A stretch of DNA of 64,000 nt, taken from contig NC_008541.1 of assembly GCF_000196235.1 (NCBI RefSeq), positions 4,278,001-4,342,000 of the forward strand. Reading direction: 5' to 3'. Position numbers and translations under genes: made by a program. The DNA is from Arthrobacter sp. FB24. GTDB lineage: Bacteria; Actinomycetota; Actinomycetes; Actinomycetales; Micrococcaceae. A model generated the notes under the pieces. The model made no database searches. It was not told the DNA's origin and saw nothing but the letters and a program-made list of their open reading frames with translations. Shown here one piece after another: positions 9,361 through 17,882 of the stretch (within the stretch, counting starts at the first letter, position 1; each line of letters begins with the position of its first letter).

Positions 9361-10110
9361 TCACCCGTCATTCGGGGTGAAGTCAAGGGTCTTGGCGACC
9401 ACGTCGCGGGCCACGTCGCGGACCGTGCGCCCCTGCGCGAACGCATGCGCCCGCAGCAGCAGCAGAGCGTCGGTGGCGGAAGCCCCGGTCTGGGCCAGGA
9501 CCATTCCGGTGGCCTGGTGCACCTCGCGCCGGGAGAGCGGCGAGCCGTCATGCGGCGCGTCTGTCCCGTCTCCCGGGGACAGGGTGAGGAGCTGGCGGAG
9601 CAGCTGCCACGTCACGGCATCGGCCAGTTGCAGTGCCGTCGAATGGTCAGCGGGGCTCAGCGGGCCGGCGTCGGAGCTGTACAGTTCCACCACGCCGATA
9701 TCCATGGCACCAAGCATCAGCGGGAAGACGAAGAGCGCTGAAACATCAAGGTCCCGCAGGGCGTCAGCGAAGACGGGCCAGTCCGGGTGCGGAGCCGAGC
9801 GCACGTAGGGAAGGAGGACCGGCCTCCGGGTTCCCAGCGCCTCCCAGCGCGGGCCCTCGCCGAGGTCGAACTGGAGCTCGTCAATCCTCGCCGACACCGT
9901 GTTGCTGGCACAGACCATCGTTTCCGGAGCCAGCCCGGAAAAGACGGAAATGGACGCTCCGGAGACGGGCAGGGATTCCAGGAACCCGGCGCAGAGGCCC
10001 CCGTCCAGCCCCTCGGTCATCGAGCAGGAGTGTTCAACCATGGCTGGACCACGCCGCGCCAGCCGCATCCGGGCCACGGAAGGAAGTCGCTTGAACCATC
10101 GGAAAGGCAC
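9361..10110 (-). CDS. GAF-ANTAR antiterminator protein (second copy, diverged)
   Basis: Up to 249 residues with a GAF-like domain at about 40-175 and a C-terminal ANTAR domain (LSRREVHQATGMVLAQTGASATDALLLLRAHAFAQGRTVRDVARDVV). It is a clear paralogue in architecture of the neighbour at 8614 but differs in sequence, so the two probably read different signals or RNA targets. The GTG at 10110 directly follows GGAAG, which is too close to act; the ATG at 10041 (MVEHSCSM) is an alternative start. The two genes probably form one transcript. Confidence 0.8.
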   Translation of the reverse strand: MPFRWFKRLPSVARMRLARRGPAMVEHSCSMTEGLDGGLCAGFLESLPVSGASISVFSGLAPETMVCASNTVSARIDELQFDLGEGPRWEALGTRRPVLLPYVRSAPHPDWPVFADALRDLDVSALFVFPLMLGAMDIGVVELYSSDAGPLSPADHSTALQLADAVTWQLLRQLLTLSPGDGTDAPHDGSPLSRREVHQATGMVLAQTGASATDALLLLRAHAFAQGRTVRDVARDVVAKTLDFTPNDG

Positions 10111-10277
10111 CTTCCATGCATCAACTGCTGTTCCTACAGTTTATGCCTGCTTTATAGTCAGTCCGCTGGCTGCCGCCCGGGTCCTGTGCACCCCTTGCCA
10201 GGCGGGATATACTTAATTGTTGCCCCGGACCCCGGTAGCGCCCATTGTCGGCGAACTACCCAGGAGGAGTCCAATCA

Positions 10278-10388
10278 ATGCGCGGCCACCAATTCCTAGA
10301 AGTATCGCTCACGCATGCGGCATCTCCGGACCATGGCGAGTTGTTGAGGGCTGCCATGTCCGCCAGCCACCACGCCGGCCCGATTTGA
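10278..10388 (+). CDS. Candidate 36-residue small ORF with a strong ribosome site
   Basis: The 316-bp interval 10111-10426 holds little else. An AGGAGGAG ribosome site at 10262-10269 is followed after 8 bp by ATG at 10278, opening a 36-codon frame (MRGHQFLEVSLTHAAS at the start) that ends with TGA at 10388. No family is recognised. It lies 38 bp before the next gene and might be a leader peptide or a small protein. Support rests only on the ribosome site and spacing. Confidence 0.35.
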   Translation: MRGHQFLEVSLTHAASPDHGELLRAAMSASHHAGPI

Positions 10389-10426
10389 GCCTGGACCGAA
10401 GTTCCCCTGACGCAAGGCAAACTACG

Positions 10427-10732
10427 ATGCCGGACGATTCCGAAAGCTGGCGCGACGAGCTATTGACGGAGATCGAGGACCTCGTGGGGCAGCTGAAGGC
10501 GAAGGTGGCGCGCTACGCGCTCCTGCGGTCCGACCCGTCCCTGCACGACCCGTTGCATCCGGACAACCGGGCCGCCACGGACTGGATGCACGAAGCCCTC
10601 GAGGATATCGCTGCGACGGCGCTCGGCATCGAGCTTGCGACGCAGGAGCGGATTTTTCGCGCGATCTCCGACGTTGACCGGGACGCCACGATCCAAACCA
10701 ACCAAGAACCAAGAACGGGAACCGCAGGATGA
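10427..10732 (+). CDS. Small hypothetical protein
   Basis: 101-residue soluble, mostly helical protein starting MPDDSESWRDELLTEIEDL and containing WMHEALEDIAATALG. No family is recognised. The frame extends upstream to 10217, but that part is rich in Pro/Arg and unlike coding sequence, so the ATG at 10427 is chosen. Its stop overlaps the next start in ATGA, indicating translational coupling. Confidence 0.5.
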   Translation: MPDDSESWRDELLTEIEDLVGQLKAKVARYALLRSDPSLHDPLHPDNRAATDWMHEALEDIAATALGIELATQERIFRAISDVDRDATIQTNQEPRTGTAG

Positions 10733-10962
10733 TCAGCACAATCGAGGCCGGACGGACCTTTTTTGTCGAAACCACCGACCCCCGCCTCATTGATGATGAG
10801 TTGAACGCGGCGGTGGAGCAGGCACGGCAGCACGCCATGGAAGAGGGCACGTCCGGCATCCTGGTGACACGGCTGGGCCACACCACGTTCACCGTAGCCG
10901 TCAGCGCGGACGTTCCCTTCGGCCAGACGCACGAGCGCCAGGGCCCGTCCGCGAGCACGTAG
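10729..10962 (+). CDS. Small hypothetical protein coupled to the preceding gene
   Basis: 77 residues: MISTIEAGRTFFVETTDPRL at the start, then a helix-rich middle and ILVTRLGHTTFTVAVSADVPFG. The fold might be a small alpha/beta domain; no family is recognised. The start overlaps the preceding stop by 4 bp. Its last 10-12 codons run antisense across the urtE-like fragment at 10925-11090, so the present C-terminus may have been created by the same rearrangement. Confidence 0.5.
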   Translation: MISTIEAGRTFFVETTDPRLIDDELNAAVEQARQHAMEEGTSGILVTRLGHTTFTVAVSADVPFGQTHERQGPSAST

Positions 10963-11090
10963 AAGCTGTCCGCGGCGTTCAACGCAAAGCCGATGTGCTG
11001 TTTGTTCCACCAGCAGGACCCGCATGCCGCTGCGCTGGGACAGCTTAATGATGGCCTCCTGGATTTCGGCCACAAATCCCTCAGAGTACC
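10925..11090 (-). pseudogene. C-terminal remnant of a urea/branched-chain amino acid ABC ATPase (UrtE-like)
   Basis: On the minus strand one frame reads EGFVAEIQEAIIKLSQRSG and RVLLVEQ, and a second, shifted frame continues QHIGFALNAADSFYVLADG. Joined, these match the D-loop/H-loop end of UrtE/LivF ATPases (VAEI..., LLVEQ, FAL..AD..YVL). The frame shifts right after LLVEQ, and Walker A, signature and Walker B motifs are all absent, so this is a decayed gene end. Downstream it abuts the hydrolase stop codon. UrtE rather than LivF is a judgement from the HIGFALNAAD wording. Confidence 0.5.
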
Positions 11091-11096
11091 CGGCGC

Positions 11097-12008
<912 letters not shown>

Positions 12009-12039
12009 TCAAGAACCCACAGCACGCTCCCGCCCGCGG

Positions 12040-12462
12040 TCACTCCGTGGGGCGGGGCCGCCACACCACCACAGCCTGGGAGCGGGCGCGGGGACGCTGG
12101 CCGCGGGCCAGGCTCACCACGTCGCCGGCTGCTCCGGCCGCGAAAATGCGCGAATCCAGCGGGCTGCGCCGGCGGCCGAGTTCCTCGGTCAGTTCGCTCA
12201 CCCGGCGCTGCAGGGCAGCCACCTGGTTTTCCAACTGGAGGATGCGTTTGATGCCCTCCAGCGACACCCCCTCGTGGGAGAGCCGCTGCACCTCGCGGAG
12301 CACGTTGACGTCCCGCTGGGAGTACCGCCGGGATTTGCCGGGCGCGCGGCTGGGCGAGACGATGCCCAGGCGGTCATACTGGCGCAACGTCTGCGGGTGC
12401 ATGTCCGCCAGCTCCGCAGCCACGGAGATCACGAAGATCGGCTGATCGAAATCAATGTCCAT
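12040..12462 (-). CDS. hspR: Heat-shock repressor HspR (MerR family)
   Basis: 140-residue MerR-type regulator. The N-terminal winged helix shows FVISVAAELADMHPQTLRQYDRLGIVSPSR and RRYSQRDVNVLREVQRLSHEG, the hallmark of HspR. A coiled-coil segment (ILQLENQVAALQRRVSELTEEL) follows and a basic tail ends the protein. HspR binds HAIR sequences with DnaK as co-repressor and represses the dnaK operon. Last gene of dnaK-grpE-dnaJ-hspR; ribosome site GGGAGGAG. HAIR boxes are present before dnaK and before the clp gene at 27265. Confidence 0.93.
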   Translation of the reverse strand: MDIDFDQPIFVISVAAELADMHPQTLRQYDRLGIVSPSRAPGKSRRYSQRDVNVLREVQRLSHEGVSLEGIKRILQLENQVAALQRRVSELTEELGRRRSPLDSRIFAAGAAGDVVSLARGQRPRARSQAVVVWRPRPTE

Positions 12463-12505
12463 GGCCGGCTCCTCCCGCTAGTCCCAGTCCGTGCACGTGC
12501 GTTTC

Positions 12506-13492
12506 CTAGAGACGCGCCTTGGCTGCCAGTCCCGCCCGCACGTCCTGGCCGTCGGTGGCCGCGGCGAACGCCTTCACGGCGTCCTCCGCCTCTTTGGTCA
12601 GTTTCTGCGGAACCACGACGTCGATGGTCACCAGCAGGTCGCCGGTGGCCTTCGCGTGCTTGACCCCGCGGCCCTTGACGCGCAGCGTCCGGCCGGACGG
12701 CGTCCCTGCCGGGACACGGACCTTGACCTTCTCGCCGTCGATCGTGGGCACTTCAATGTCGGCGCCCAGGGCAGCTTCCGGGAAGGTGACCGGAACATGG
12801 ATGCGGAGATTGTCGCCGTCGCGCGTGTAGAAGTCATGGCCCTTGACGTTGACGGTGACCATCAGGTCGCCGTTGCCCGCCGGGCCGTACTGTCCCTTGC
12901 CGCGGACGCGGACCTTCTGTCCGTCCTTGATCCCGGCCGGGACTCGGACGTCGATCACATCGCCGTCCGGTTCGCGCAGGCCGATGGTGGTGCCGCGGAT
13001 GGAACCGGCGAAGGAGATGGTGGTGGTGGCCGTACGGTCGGCGCCCTTCTGCGGGGCACGCTGGAATCCCGCACCGGAACCGGGTCCGCCGAACTGTCCG
13101 CCGAAGAGGTCGGCAAACTCCGGCGGAATGCCGCCCGAGGTGCTGTAGCCCCCGGAGTGGCGTCCGCCGCCGCCGGTGAAGAGGCCGCCGAAAAGGTCCT
13201 CGAAGCCCGCACCGCCCGCTGCGCCGCCCCCGCCGCCGGGAGCAAACCGCGCACCGCCGCCCATGGCACGGATGGCGTCGTACTGCTGGCGCTCGTCCGG
13301 ATCGGACAGCACGGAGTACGCCTCGGAGATGTCCTTGAACTTCTTCTCCGATGCGACATTCCCCGCGTTGGTGTCCGGGTGGTGCTGCCGAGCGAGCTTC
13401 CGGTAAGCCTTCTTGATATCGGCGTCGGAAGCGTCCTTGGCGACTCCAAGGATCTTGTAGAAGTCCTTGTCGACCCAGTCCTGGCTAGCCAA
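12506..13492 (-). CDS. DnaJ-family co-chaperone lacking the zinc finger (CbpA type)
   Basis: 328 residues. J domain at about 8-75 with the HPD motif (ARQHHPDTNAG), a Gly/Phe-rich linker at about 85-150, then two C-terminal beta-sandwich substrate domains (about 155-300). There is no cysteine in the protein, so the CxxCxGxG zinc finger of classical DnaJ is missing; this is a class B/CbpA-like partner of DnaK. Translation probably starts at TTG 13492, preceded by AAAGGAAA with 5 nt spacing. It follows grpE after a 94-bp gap that contains a perfect 11-bp inverted repeat. Confidence 0.9.
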   Translation of the reverse strand: MASQDWVDKDFYKILGVAKDASDADIKKAYRKLARQHHPDTNAGNVASEKKFKDISEAYSVLSDPDERQQYDAIRAMGGGARFAPGGGGGAAGGAGFEDLFGGLFTGGGGRHSGGYSTSGGIPPEFADLFGGQFGGPGSGAGFQRAPQKGADRTATTTISFAGSIRGTTIGLREPDGDVIDVRVPAGIKDGQKVRVRGKGQYGPAGNGDLMVTVNVKGHDFYTRDGDNLRIHVPVTFPEAALGADIEVPTIDGEKVKVRVPAGTPSGRTLRVKGRGVKHAKATGDLLVTIDVVVPQKLTKEAEDAVKAFAAATDGQDVRAGLAAKARL

Positions 13493-13518
13493 TGGCGTTT
13501 CCTTTCAAATCTTTGTGC

Positions 13519-13575
13519 CGAGATGGCAGCTCGCGGCAATGTTCTTGCGAATCACTGATGCGAACTGCCATCTCG
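13519..13575. repeat. 11-bp inverted repeat in the grpE-dnaJ gap
   Basis: CGAGATGGCAG at 13519-13529 is exactly complementary to CTGCCATCTCG at 13565-13575, with a 35-nt loop. On the operon transcript this forms a stem-loop between grpE and dnaJ that could set RNA processing or partial termination and so lower dnaJ-hspR expression relative to dnaK-grpE. No U-run follows the stem. Confidence 0.65.
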
Positions 13576-13586
13576 ATGGGGTAATG

Positions 13587-14273
13587 CTAGGCCGGAACTG
13601 CGACGATGACCTGGGCTGCCCGCAGGACCCGCTCGCCGGATTTGTAGCCGGAGCGCAGGACCTGGCTGACGGTGTCGATTTCGACATCCTGGCCGGGCTG
13701 CTGGATGAGGGCCTCGTGGATCGTGGGATCGAACTCCACGCCGGTCTCATCGATGCGCACCAGGCCGTAGGTCTTCAGCGCGCTCTCCAGCTTGGCGGCG
13801 ATCGCGGCGAACGGGCCGTCGGCCAGGTCGCCGTGCTGGCGGGCGGCGTCGACGTCGTCCAGCACCGGAAGCAGCGAGTTCAGGACGCCGATGACGGCCA
13901 TCTCCCCTGCCACGGCTCGGTCGCGTTCCACGCGCTTGCGGTAGTTGACGTATTCGGCCTGCAGGCGGCGGAGATCATTCCTGAGTTCCTCCGCCTCCTC
14001 GGCGCCTACGCCCTGGGCCACAGATTCCTCGGCCGGAACCTCAACGCTGTTGAGGATGTCCTCGGCCTGGGACAGTGCGTCCCCGGAACCGGTGTTCGCT
14101 GCAGGTGCGTGTTCCTGGTCAGGGTGGCGGGCCTGGCCGGTCTTCGGATCAACCTTGCGGTTGTCGTGGATGACCGGTTTCTGCGGCTCGTTCTCCTGGC
14201 GCTCGTTTTCGCGGCTGTCGCGGGCGTGGCCTGCGGAAGGGTCGTGCTCTTCCTCGTTACCGTGATGCGGCAT
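13587..14273 (-). CDS. grpE: Nucleotide exchange factor GrpE
   Basis: 228 residues. A disordered polar N-terminal half (about 1-75, MPHHGNEEEHDPS and basic/acidic repeats) precedes the long coiled coil (ELRNDLRRLQAEYVNYRKRVERDR at about 85-110) and the beta-wing domain with LPVLDDVDAARQHGDL and VEFDPTIHEALIQQ. GrpE releases ADP from DnaK. It starts 2 bp after the dnaK stop, so the genes are co-transcribed and probably coupled. Confidence 0.95.
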   Translation of the reverse strand: MPHHGNEEEHDPSAGHARDSRENERQENEPQKPVIHDNRKVDPKTGQARHPDQEHAPAANTGSGDALSQAEDILNSVEVPAEESVAQGVGAEEAEELRNDLRRLQAEYVNYRKRVERDRAVAGEMAVIGVLNSLLPVLDDVDAARQHGDLADGPFAAIAAKLESALKTYGLVRIDETGVEFDPTIHEALIQQPGQDVEIDTVSQVLRSGYKSGERVLRAAQVIVAVPA

Positions 14274-14275
14274 GA

Positions 14276-16144
14276 TTACTTCTTCTCGTCTTCGTCAACG
14301 ATCTCGGCGTCGACGATGTCCTCATCAGCCTTGGCACCTTCAGAGCCTGCGGCACTCTCTGCGCCTGCAGGACCCGTGGCACCGTCCGGCGAACCGGCCT
14401 GCGCGTAGATGGCTTCGCCGAGCTTGCTCTGGGAAGCCTGCAGCTTCTCAAAGGCGGTCTTCACGGCGGCGTCATCGGTGCCTTCGAGGGCCTTCTTGAG
14501 GGCGTCGACGTCGGCCTTGACCTCGGTCTTGACCTCTTCAGGCAGCTTGTCGGCGTTGTCCGCGATCAGCTTGTCCACGGAGTAGGCGAGCTGCTCCGCG
14601 GTGTTGCGGGTGTCGGTTGCCTCGCGGCGGGCCTTGTCCTCGGCTGCGTGCTCCTCGGCGTCCTTGACCATGCGGTCAATGTCTTCCTTGGAGAGCGCGG
14701 TGCCACCGGTGATGGTCATGGACTGTTCCTTGCCGGTGCCCTTGTCCTTCGCCGAGACGTGGACGATGCCGTTGGCGTCGATGTCGAAGGTAACCTCGAC
14801 CTGCGGGACGCCGCGCGGAGCCGGAGCGATGCCGGTCAGCTCGAACGTGCCCAGCGGCTTGTTGTCGCGGGTGAACTCGCGCTCACCCTGGAAGACCTGG
14901 ATGGCCACGGACGGCTGGTTGTCGTCAGCCGTGGTGAAGGTCTCGGACCGCTTGGTGGGGATGGCCGTGTTGCGCTCGATCAGGTGCGTCATGACACCGC
15001 CCTTGGTTTCAATGCCGAGGGACAGCGGGGTGACGTCGATCAGCAGCACGTCCTTGCGCTCACCCTTCAGGACACCTGCCTGCAGTGCGGCGCCGACCGC
15101 GACGACCTCATCCGGGTTGACGCCCTTGTTGGGCTCCTTGCCGCCGGCGAGTTCCTTGACGAGCTCGTACACGGCGGGCATGCGGGTGGAACCGCCCACG
15201 AGCACGATGTGGTCGATCTCGGAGAGCTTGATGCCGGCTTCCTTGATGACGTCCTGGAACGGCTTCTTGGTGCGGTCCAGGAGGTCCTTGGTGAGGTCCT
15301 GGAACTTGGCACGGGTCAGCTGCTCGTCCAGGTGGACCGGGCCGTCGGGGGTGACGGAGAGGTACTGGAGGGAGACGTTGGTGCTCGTGGAGGAGGAAAG
15401 TTCCTTCTTGGCCTGCTCGGCAGCTTCACGGAGGCGCTGCAGGGCGATCTTGTCCTTGGAGAGGTCGATGCCCTTGACCTTGAGCTGGTTCAGCAGGTAG
15501 TTGACCACGCGCTGGTCCCAGTCGTCGCCGCCGAGGTGGTTGTCACCGGCGGTGGAGCGCACCTGGATGGTGGAGAAGTTGTCTTCGTCCTTGCCTACTT
15601 CCAGCAGGGAGACGTCGAAGGTTCCGCCGCCGAGGTCGAAGACGAGGATGAGTTCATCTTCCTTGCCCTTGTCCAGGCCGTAGGCCAACGCCGCCGCGGT
15701 GGGCTCGTTGACAATGCGGAGGACGTTGAGGCCCGCGATTTCGCCGGCTTCCTTGGTGGCCTGGCGCTGGGCGTCGTTGAAGTACGCGGGAACGGTGACC
15801 ACGGCATCGGTGACCTTTTCGCCGAGGTAGGACTCGGCGTCGTTCTTCAGCTTCATCAGGATGCGCGCGGAGATTTCCTGCGCGGTGTACTTTTTGTCAT
15901 CGATGGCGACGTTCCAGTCAGTGCCCATGTGGCGCTTGACGGAGGCGATGGTGCGATCGATGTTGTTGACGGCCTGGCGCTTGGCGATCTCGCCGACCAG
16001 GACTTCGCCGGACTTGGAGAACGCAACGACGGACGGCGTGGTGCGGCCACCCTCGGCGTTGGCAATAACGGTGGGCTCGCCACCTTCGAGAACGGAGACG
16101 ACGGAGTTAGTGGTTCCGAGGTCGATACCTACTGCACGTGACAT
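14276..16144 (-). CDS. dnaK: Molecular chaperone DnaK (Hsp70)
   Basis: 622-residue Hsp70. The ATPase domain shows the phosphate-1 loop [11 protein letters not shown] at residues 5-15, [29 protein letters not shown] and [12 protein letters not shown]. The substrate-binding domain starts near 385 ([16 protein letters not shown]), followed by a helical lid and acidic tail. The ATG at 16144 gives the standard [14 protein letters not shown] start; the frame extends to 16303, but that part crosses the promoter and a HAIR box. First gene of the operon; controlled by two HAIR operators. Confidence 0.97.
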   Translation of the reverse strand: MSRAVGIDLGTTNSVVSVLEGGEPTVIANAEGGRTTPSVVAFSKSGEVLVGEIAKRQAVNNIDRTIASVKRHMGTDWNVAIDDKKYTAQEISARILMKLKNDAESYLGEKVTDAVVTVPAYFNDAQRQATKEAGEIAGLNVLRIVNEPTAAALAYGLDKGKEDELILVFDLGGGTFDVSLLEVGKDEDNFSTIQVRSTAGDNHLGGDDWDQRVVNYLLNQLKVKGIDLSKDKIALQRLREAAEQAKKELSSSTSTNVSLQYLSVTPDGPVHLDEQLTRAKFQDLTKDLLDRTKKPFQDVIKEAGIKLSEIDHIVLVGGSTRMPAVYELVKELAGGKEPNKGVNPDEVVAVGAALQAGVLKGERKDVLLIDVTPLSLGIETKGGVMTHLIERNTAIPTKRSETFTTADDNQPSVAIQVFQGEREFTRDNKPLGTFELTGIAPAPRGVPQVEVTFDIDANGIVHVSAKDKGTGKEQSMTITGGTALSKEDIDRMVKDAEEHAAEDKARREATDTRNTAEQLAYSVDKLIADNADKLPEEVKTEVKADVDALKKALEGTDDAAVKTAFEKLQASQSKLGEAIYAQAGSPDGATGPAGAESAAGSEGAKADEDIVDAEIVDEDEKK

Positions 16145-16234
16145 GTGTTGCTTCCTTCTTTCCTTGGAAACGATCCGGCGCCGGGTCGCCGGGACGGACG
16201 ATTCAGGCTGGTCGAAATTCAGGCACGCCCACTG

Positions 16235-16255
16235 ATTGAGCGATCTACACTCAAC
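16235..16255. promoter_or_regulatory. HAIR operator 1 for HspR (dnaK promoter, proximal)
   Basis: ATTGAGC-N7-ACTCAAC fits the HspR consensus CTTGAGT-N7-ACTCAAG in 11 of 14 positions. It overlaps the downstream edge of the predicted -10 box of dnaK. Confidence 0.8.
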
Positions 16256-16281
16256 TCTACTCGGGGCCGGAATTAAGTCAA
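16254..16281 (-). promoter_or_regulatory. Predicted dnaK promoter
   Basis: On the minus strand TTGACT (16276-16281) and TAGAGT (16254-16259) are separated by 16 bp, a sigma-70-type promoter lying between the two HAIR boxes. The rest of the 312-bp gap 16145-16456 contains no other recognised feature apart from the operators and the dnaK leader. Confidence 0.6.
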
Positions 16282-16287
16282 TCCAAA

Positions 16288-16308
16288 GTTGAGTCGACTG
16301 CACTCAAC
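16288..16308. promoter_or_regulatory. HAIR operator 2 for HspR (dnaK promoter, distal)
   Basis: GTTGAGT-N7-ACTCAAC, a near-perfect HAIR palindrome (12 of 14 consensus positions, perfectly symmetric arms). It lies just upstream of the predicted -35 box. Confidence 0.85.
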
Positions 16309-16456
16309 TCTGTGAATCGCCAGCGGGATGTGGGCGCACACGGAGAACTGCAAGCTTGAAAATCCGCGGATTTCCGCCGGACATCCGGCCGCGTGGCTGC
16401 GGTTTCGCTGTGCGTGAAACCGGCGGCCGGGTACGCCGGCCGCCGGTCAGGGGCTG

Positions 16457-16840
16457 TCAGGGAACGTCGCCGGTCTCCGCGGCAGTATCCGCCGGGCCGG
16501 CAGCACCGGGGGCCGGACCGGCAGTACCGGCCTTGCCGTAGTCGCCGTCCGGGTACTCGGCTTCTTCCAGAGTCACCAGGTTCTCCCCCGCCGTGCCGGC
16601 CTTGCCATAGTCGCCGGCTTCGTATTCGCCTTCCACGGCGCCGGCAGGTTCCTCGACCGCCCCGGCGGTTCCGTAATCGCCTTCGGGATATTCGCCGTCG
16701 CCGGTTGCCGCCTCGGCCTCATGCGCAAGTCCGGCCTTGCCGTAGTCGCCGTCGACGTACTGGCCGCTTTCCCCTTCGACTGCCGGCGCCGGTTCGGTGC
16801 TGCGCTGTTCTTCCGCTTCGAATTCGCTGTTCTCTGACAC
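16457..16840 (-). CDS. Acidic tandem-repeat protein (GDYGKAG repeats), unknown function
   Basis: 127 residues with no cysteine, no membrane segment and a very acidic, Ala/Gly/Glu-rich composition suggesting disorder. Four copies of Y-x-[DEA]-G-D-Y-G-[KT]-A-G start at residues 28, 51, 73 and 96, a regular 22-23-residue period, separated by variable acidic linkers. The repeated Tyr-Gly core is strictly kept while linkers differ, which suggests selection on the motif. I do not recognise a family. It lies beyond the dnaK promoter region in the same orientation, but no link to heat shock is shown. Start ATG 16840 follows a GGAGGGA ribosome site. Confidence 0.6.
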   Translation of the reverse strand: MSENSEFEAEEQRSTEPAPAVEGESGQYVDGDYGKAGLAHEAEAATGDGEYPEGDYGTAGAVEEPAGAVEGEYEAGDYGKAGTAGENLVTLEEAEYPDGDYGKAGTAGPAPGAAGPADTAAETGDVP

Positions 16841-16981
16841 TGACGGTTCCCTCCTGGAAGCATCGGGCGCCCGGACGGACGCAGGGGCAGTCTATCCATC
16901 CGCCCGGCGCTCCAACAGGGGCGGGCGCCCCGTTTCAGTTGCGCACGACTGCCACCCTGCTGCCGCCCGATGCAGCAGCTG

Positions 16982-17725
16982 CTATTCGAGCCCGGCGATG
17001 CCGGCCAGCACCTGCAGGTGATGTTCGAACAGCTCGTCCCTGGCAGAGAAGGTGCCCTCGCCATACTGGCCGAAGACTTCGAAGCTGATGGCCCCGAAAA
17101 GGGATGTCCACACTAGCGCCCCGCGTGCCAGGAGTCCGTCCGTAAGCCCCAGGCCCCGCTCTTCCCGGATCACCTTCAAGTCGGCAGCCAGAGCCGGAGG
17201 CACTGCAGCCGGAGGCGCCGCAGCCACGGCCCCGGATTCCGCCCCCAGGGCGCCGGCCCGCCAGGCGTTGTCAAGGAGGGCCATCAGGCTGTAAACCACC
17301 CGGGTCCCCGGTTCCGTGGTGCGCTCCGCCGGGGCCCGGTACCCGGGCACGGGGCTGCCGAACAGCAGGGCGTAGCGGGCGGGCTCGCGGAGGGCCCAGC
17401 CGCGGACAGCGCGGCCCAGCGCCCGGAAGCGCCCGGCAAAGTCCCCCTCCGCAACGCGGCTGACGGCGGCATCCACTTCGTCACCCAGCTCGCCGTAAGC
17501 GTCGATCAGCAGAAGGGTCAGCAGTTCGTCCCGGCTTTGCACATACCGGTACACGGCGGAGGACACCACACCCAGCTCCCTGGCCACAGCCCGAAGCGAC
17601 AGTGCCGCCGCTCCGTGGCGGGCCAGGTGCTCCCGGCCGAGGCGGACAATATCGGCGACGGTTTGCGCCCGGGCGCGCTCCCGCGGCGTGCGGAGCGCCG
17701 GGGTGGCGGCATCGGTAACTGGCAT
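16982..17725 (-). CDS. TetR-family regulator
   Basis: 247 residues. N-terminal helix-turn-helix at about 20-65 (ADIVRLGREHLARHGAAALSLRAVARELGVVSSAVYRYVQSRDELL) followed by an all-helical ligand domain of the TetR C-terminal (WHG-like) type. Divergent from the SDR gene at 17883, with two matching palindromes between them, so it probably represses both itself and that gene. The inducer is unknown. Confidence 0.88.
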   Translation of the reverse strand: MPVTDAATPALRTPRERARAQTVADIVRLGREHLARHGAAALSLRAVARELGVVSSAVYRYVQSRDELLTLLLIDAYGELGDEVDAAVSRVAEGDFAGRFRALGRAVRGWALREPARYALLFGSPVPGYRAPAERTTEPGTRVVYSLMALLDNAWRAGALGAESGAVAAAPPAAVPPALAADLKVIREERGLGLTDGLLARGALVWTSLFGAISFEVFGQYGEGTFSARDELFEHHLQVLAGIAGLE

Positions 17726-17764
17726 GCCTCCAGCATTCCACGACCCAGAGCGGTGTCAACAATA

Positions 17765-17779
17765 GAGAGCAGTGCTCTT
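17765..17779. promoter_or_regulatory. Putative TetR operator, site 1
   Basis: GAGAGC-AGT-GCTCTT, a nearly perfect 15-bp palindrome 40 bp upstream of the TetR start. It pairs with site 2 at 49 bp centre-to-centre distance. Confidence 0.6.
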
Positions 17780-17813
17780 GACGAGCGGCATCCGGCAGGG
17801 CATCCTTGTTTCC

Positions 17814-17828
17814 GAGAGCACCGCTCTC
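17814..17828. promoter_or_regulatory. Putative TetR operator, site 2
   Basis: GAGAGC-ACC-GCTCTC, a palindrome with the same arms and spacer length as site 1, located 55 bp before the SDR start. Two sites with common arms in one divergent gap are good evidence for a shared regulator. Confidence 0.6.
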
Positions 17829-17882
17829 TTATTCACGCGCCGAATCAAGCGCACACGGGACATCCGGAGGAAAGAGAATTCA

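Noticed and set aside
14648..16141. 497-residue open frame antisense to dnaK
   Set aside because: It is the shadow of a certain gene, caused by high GC at third codon positions; its sequence shows no family motif.
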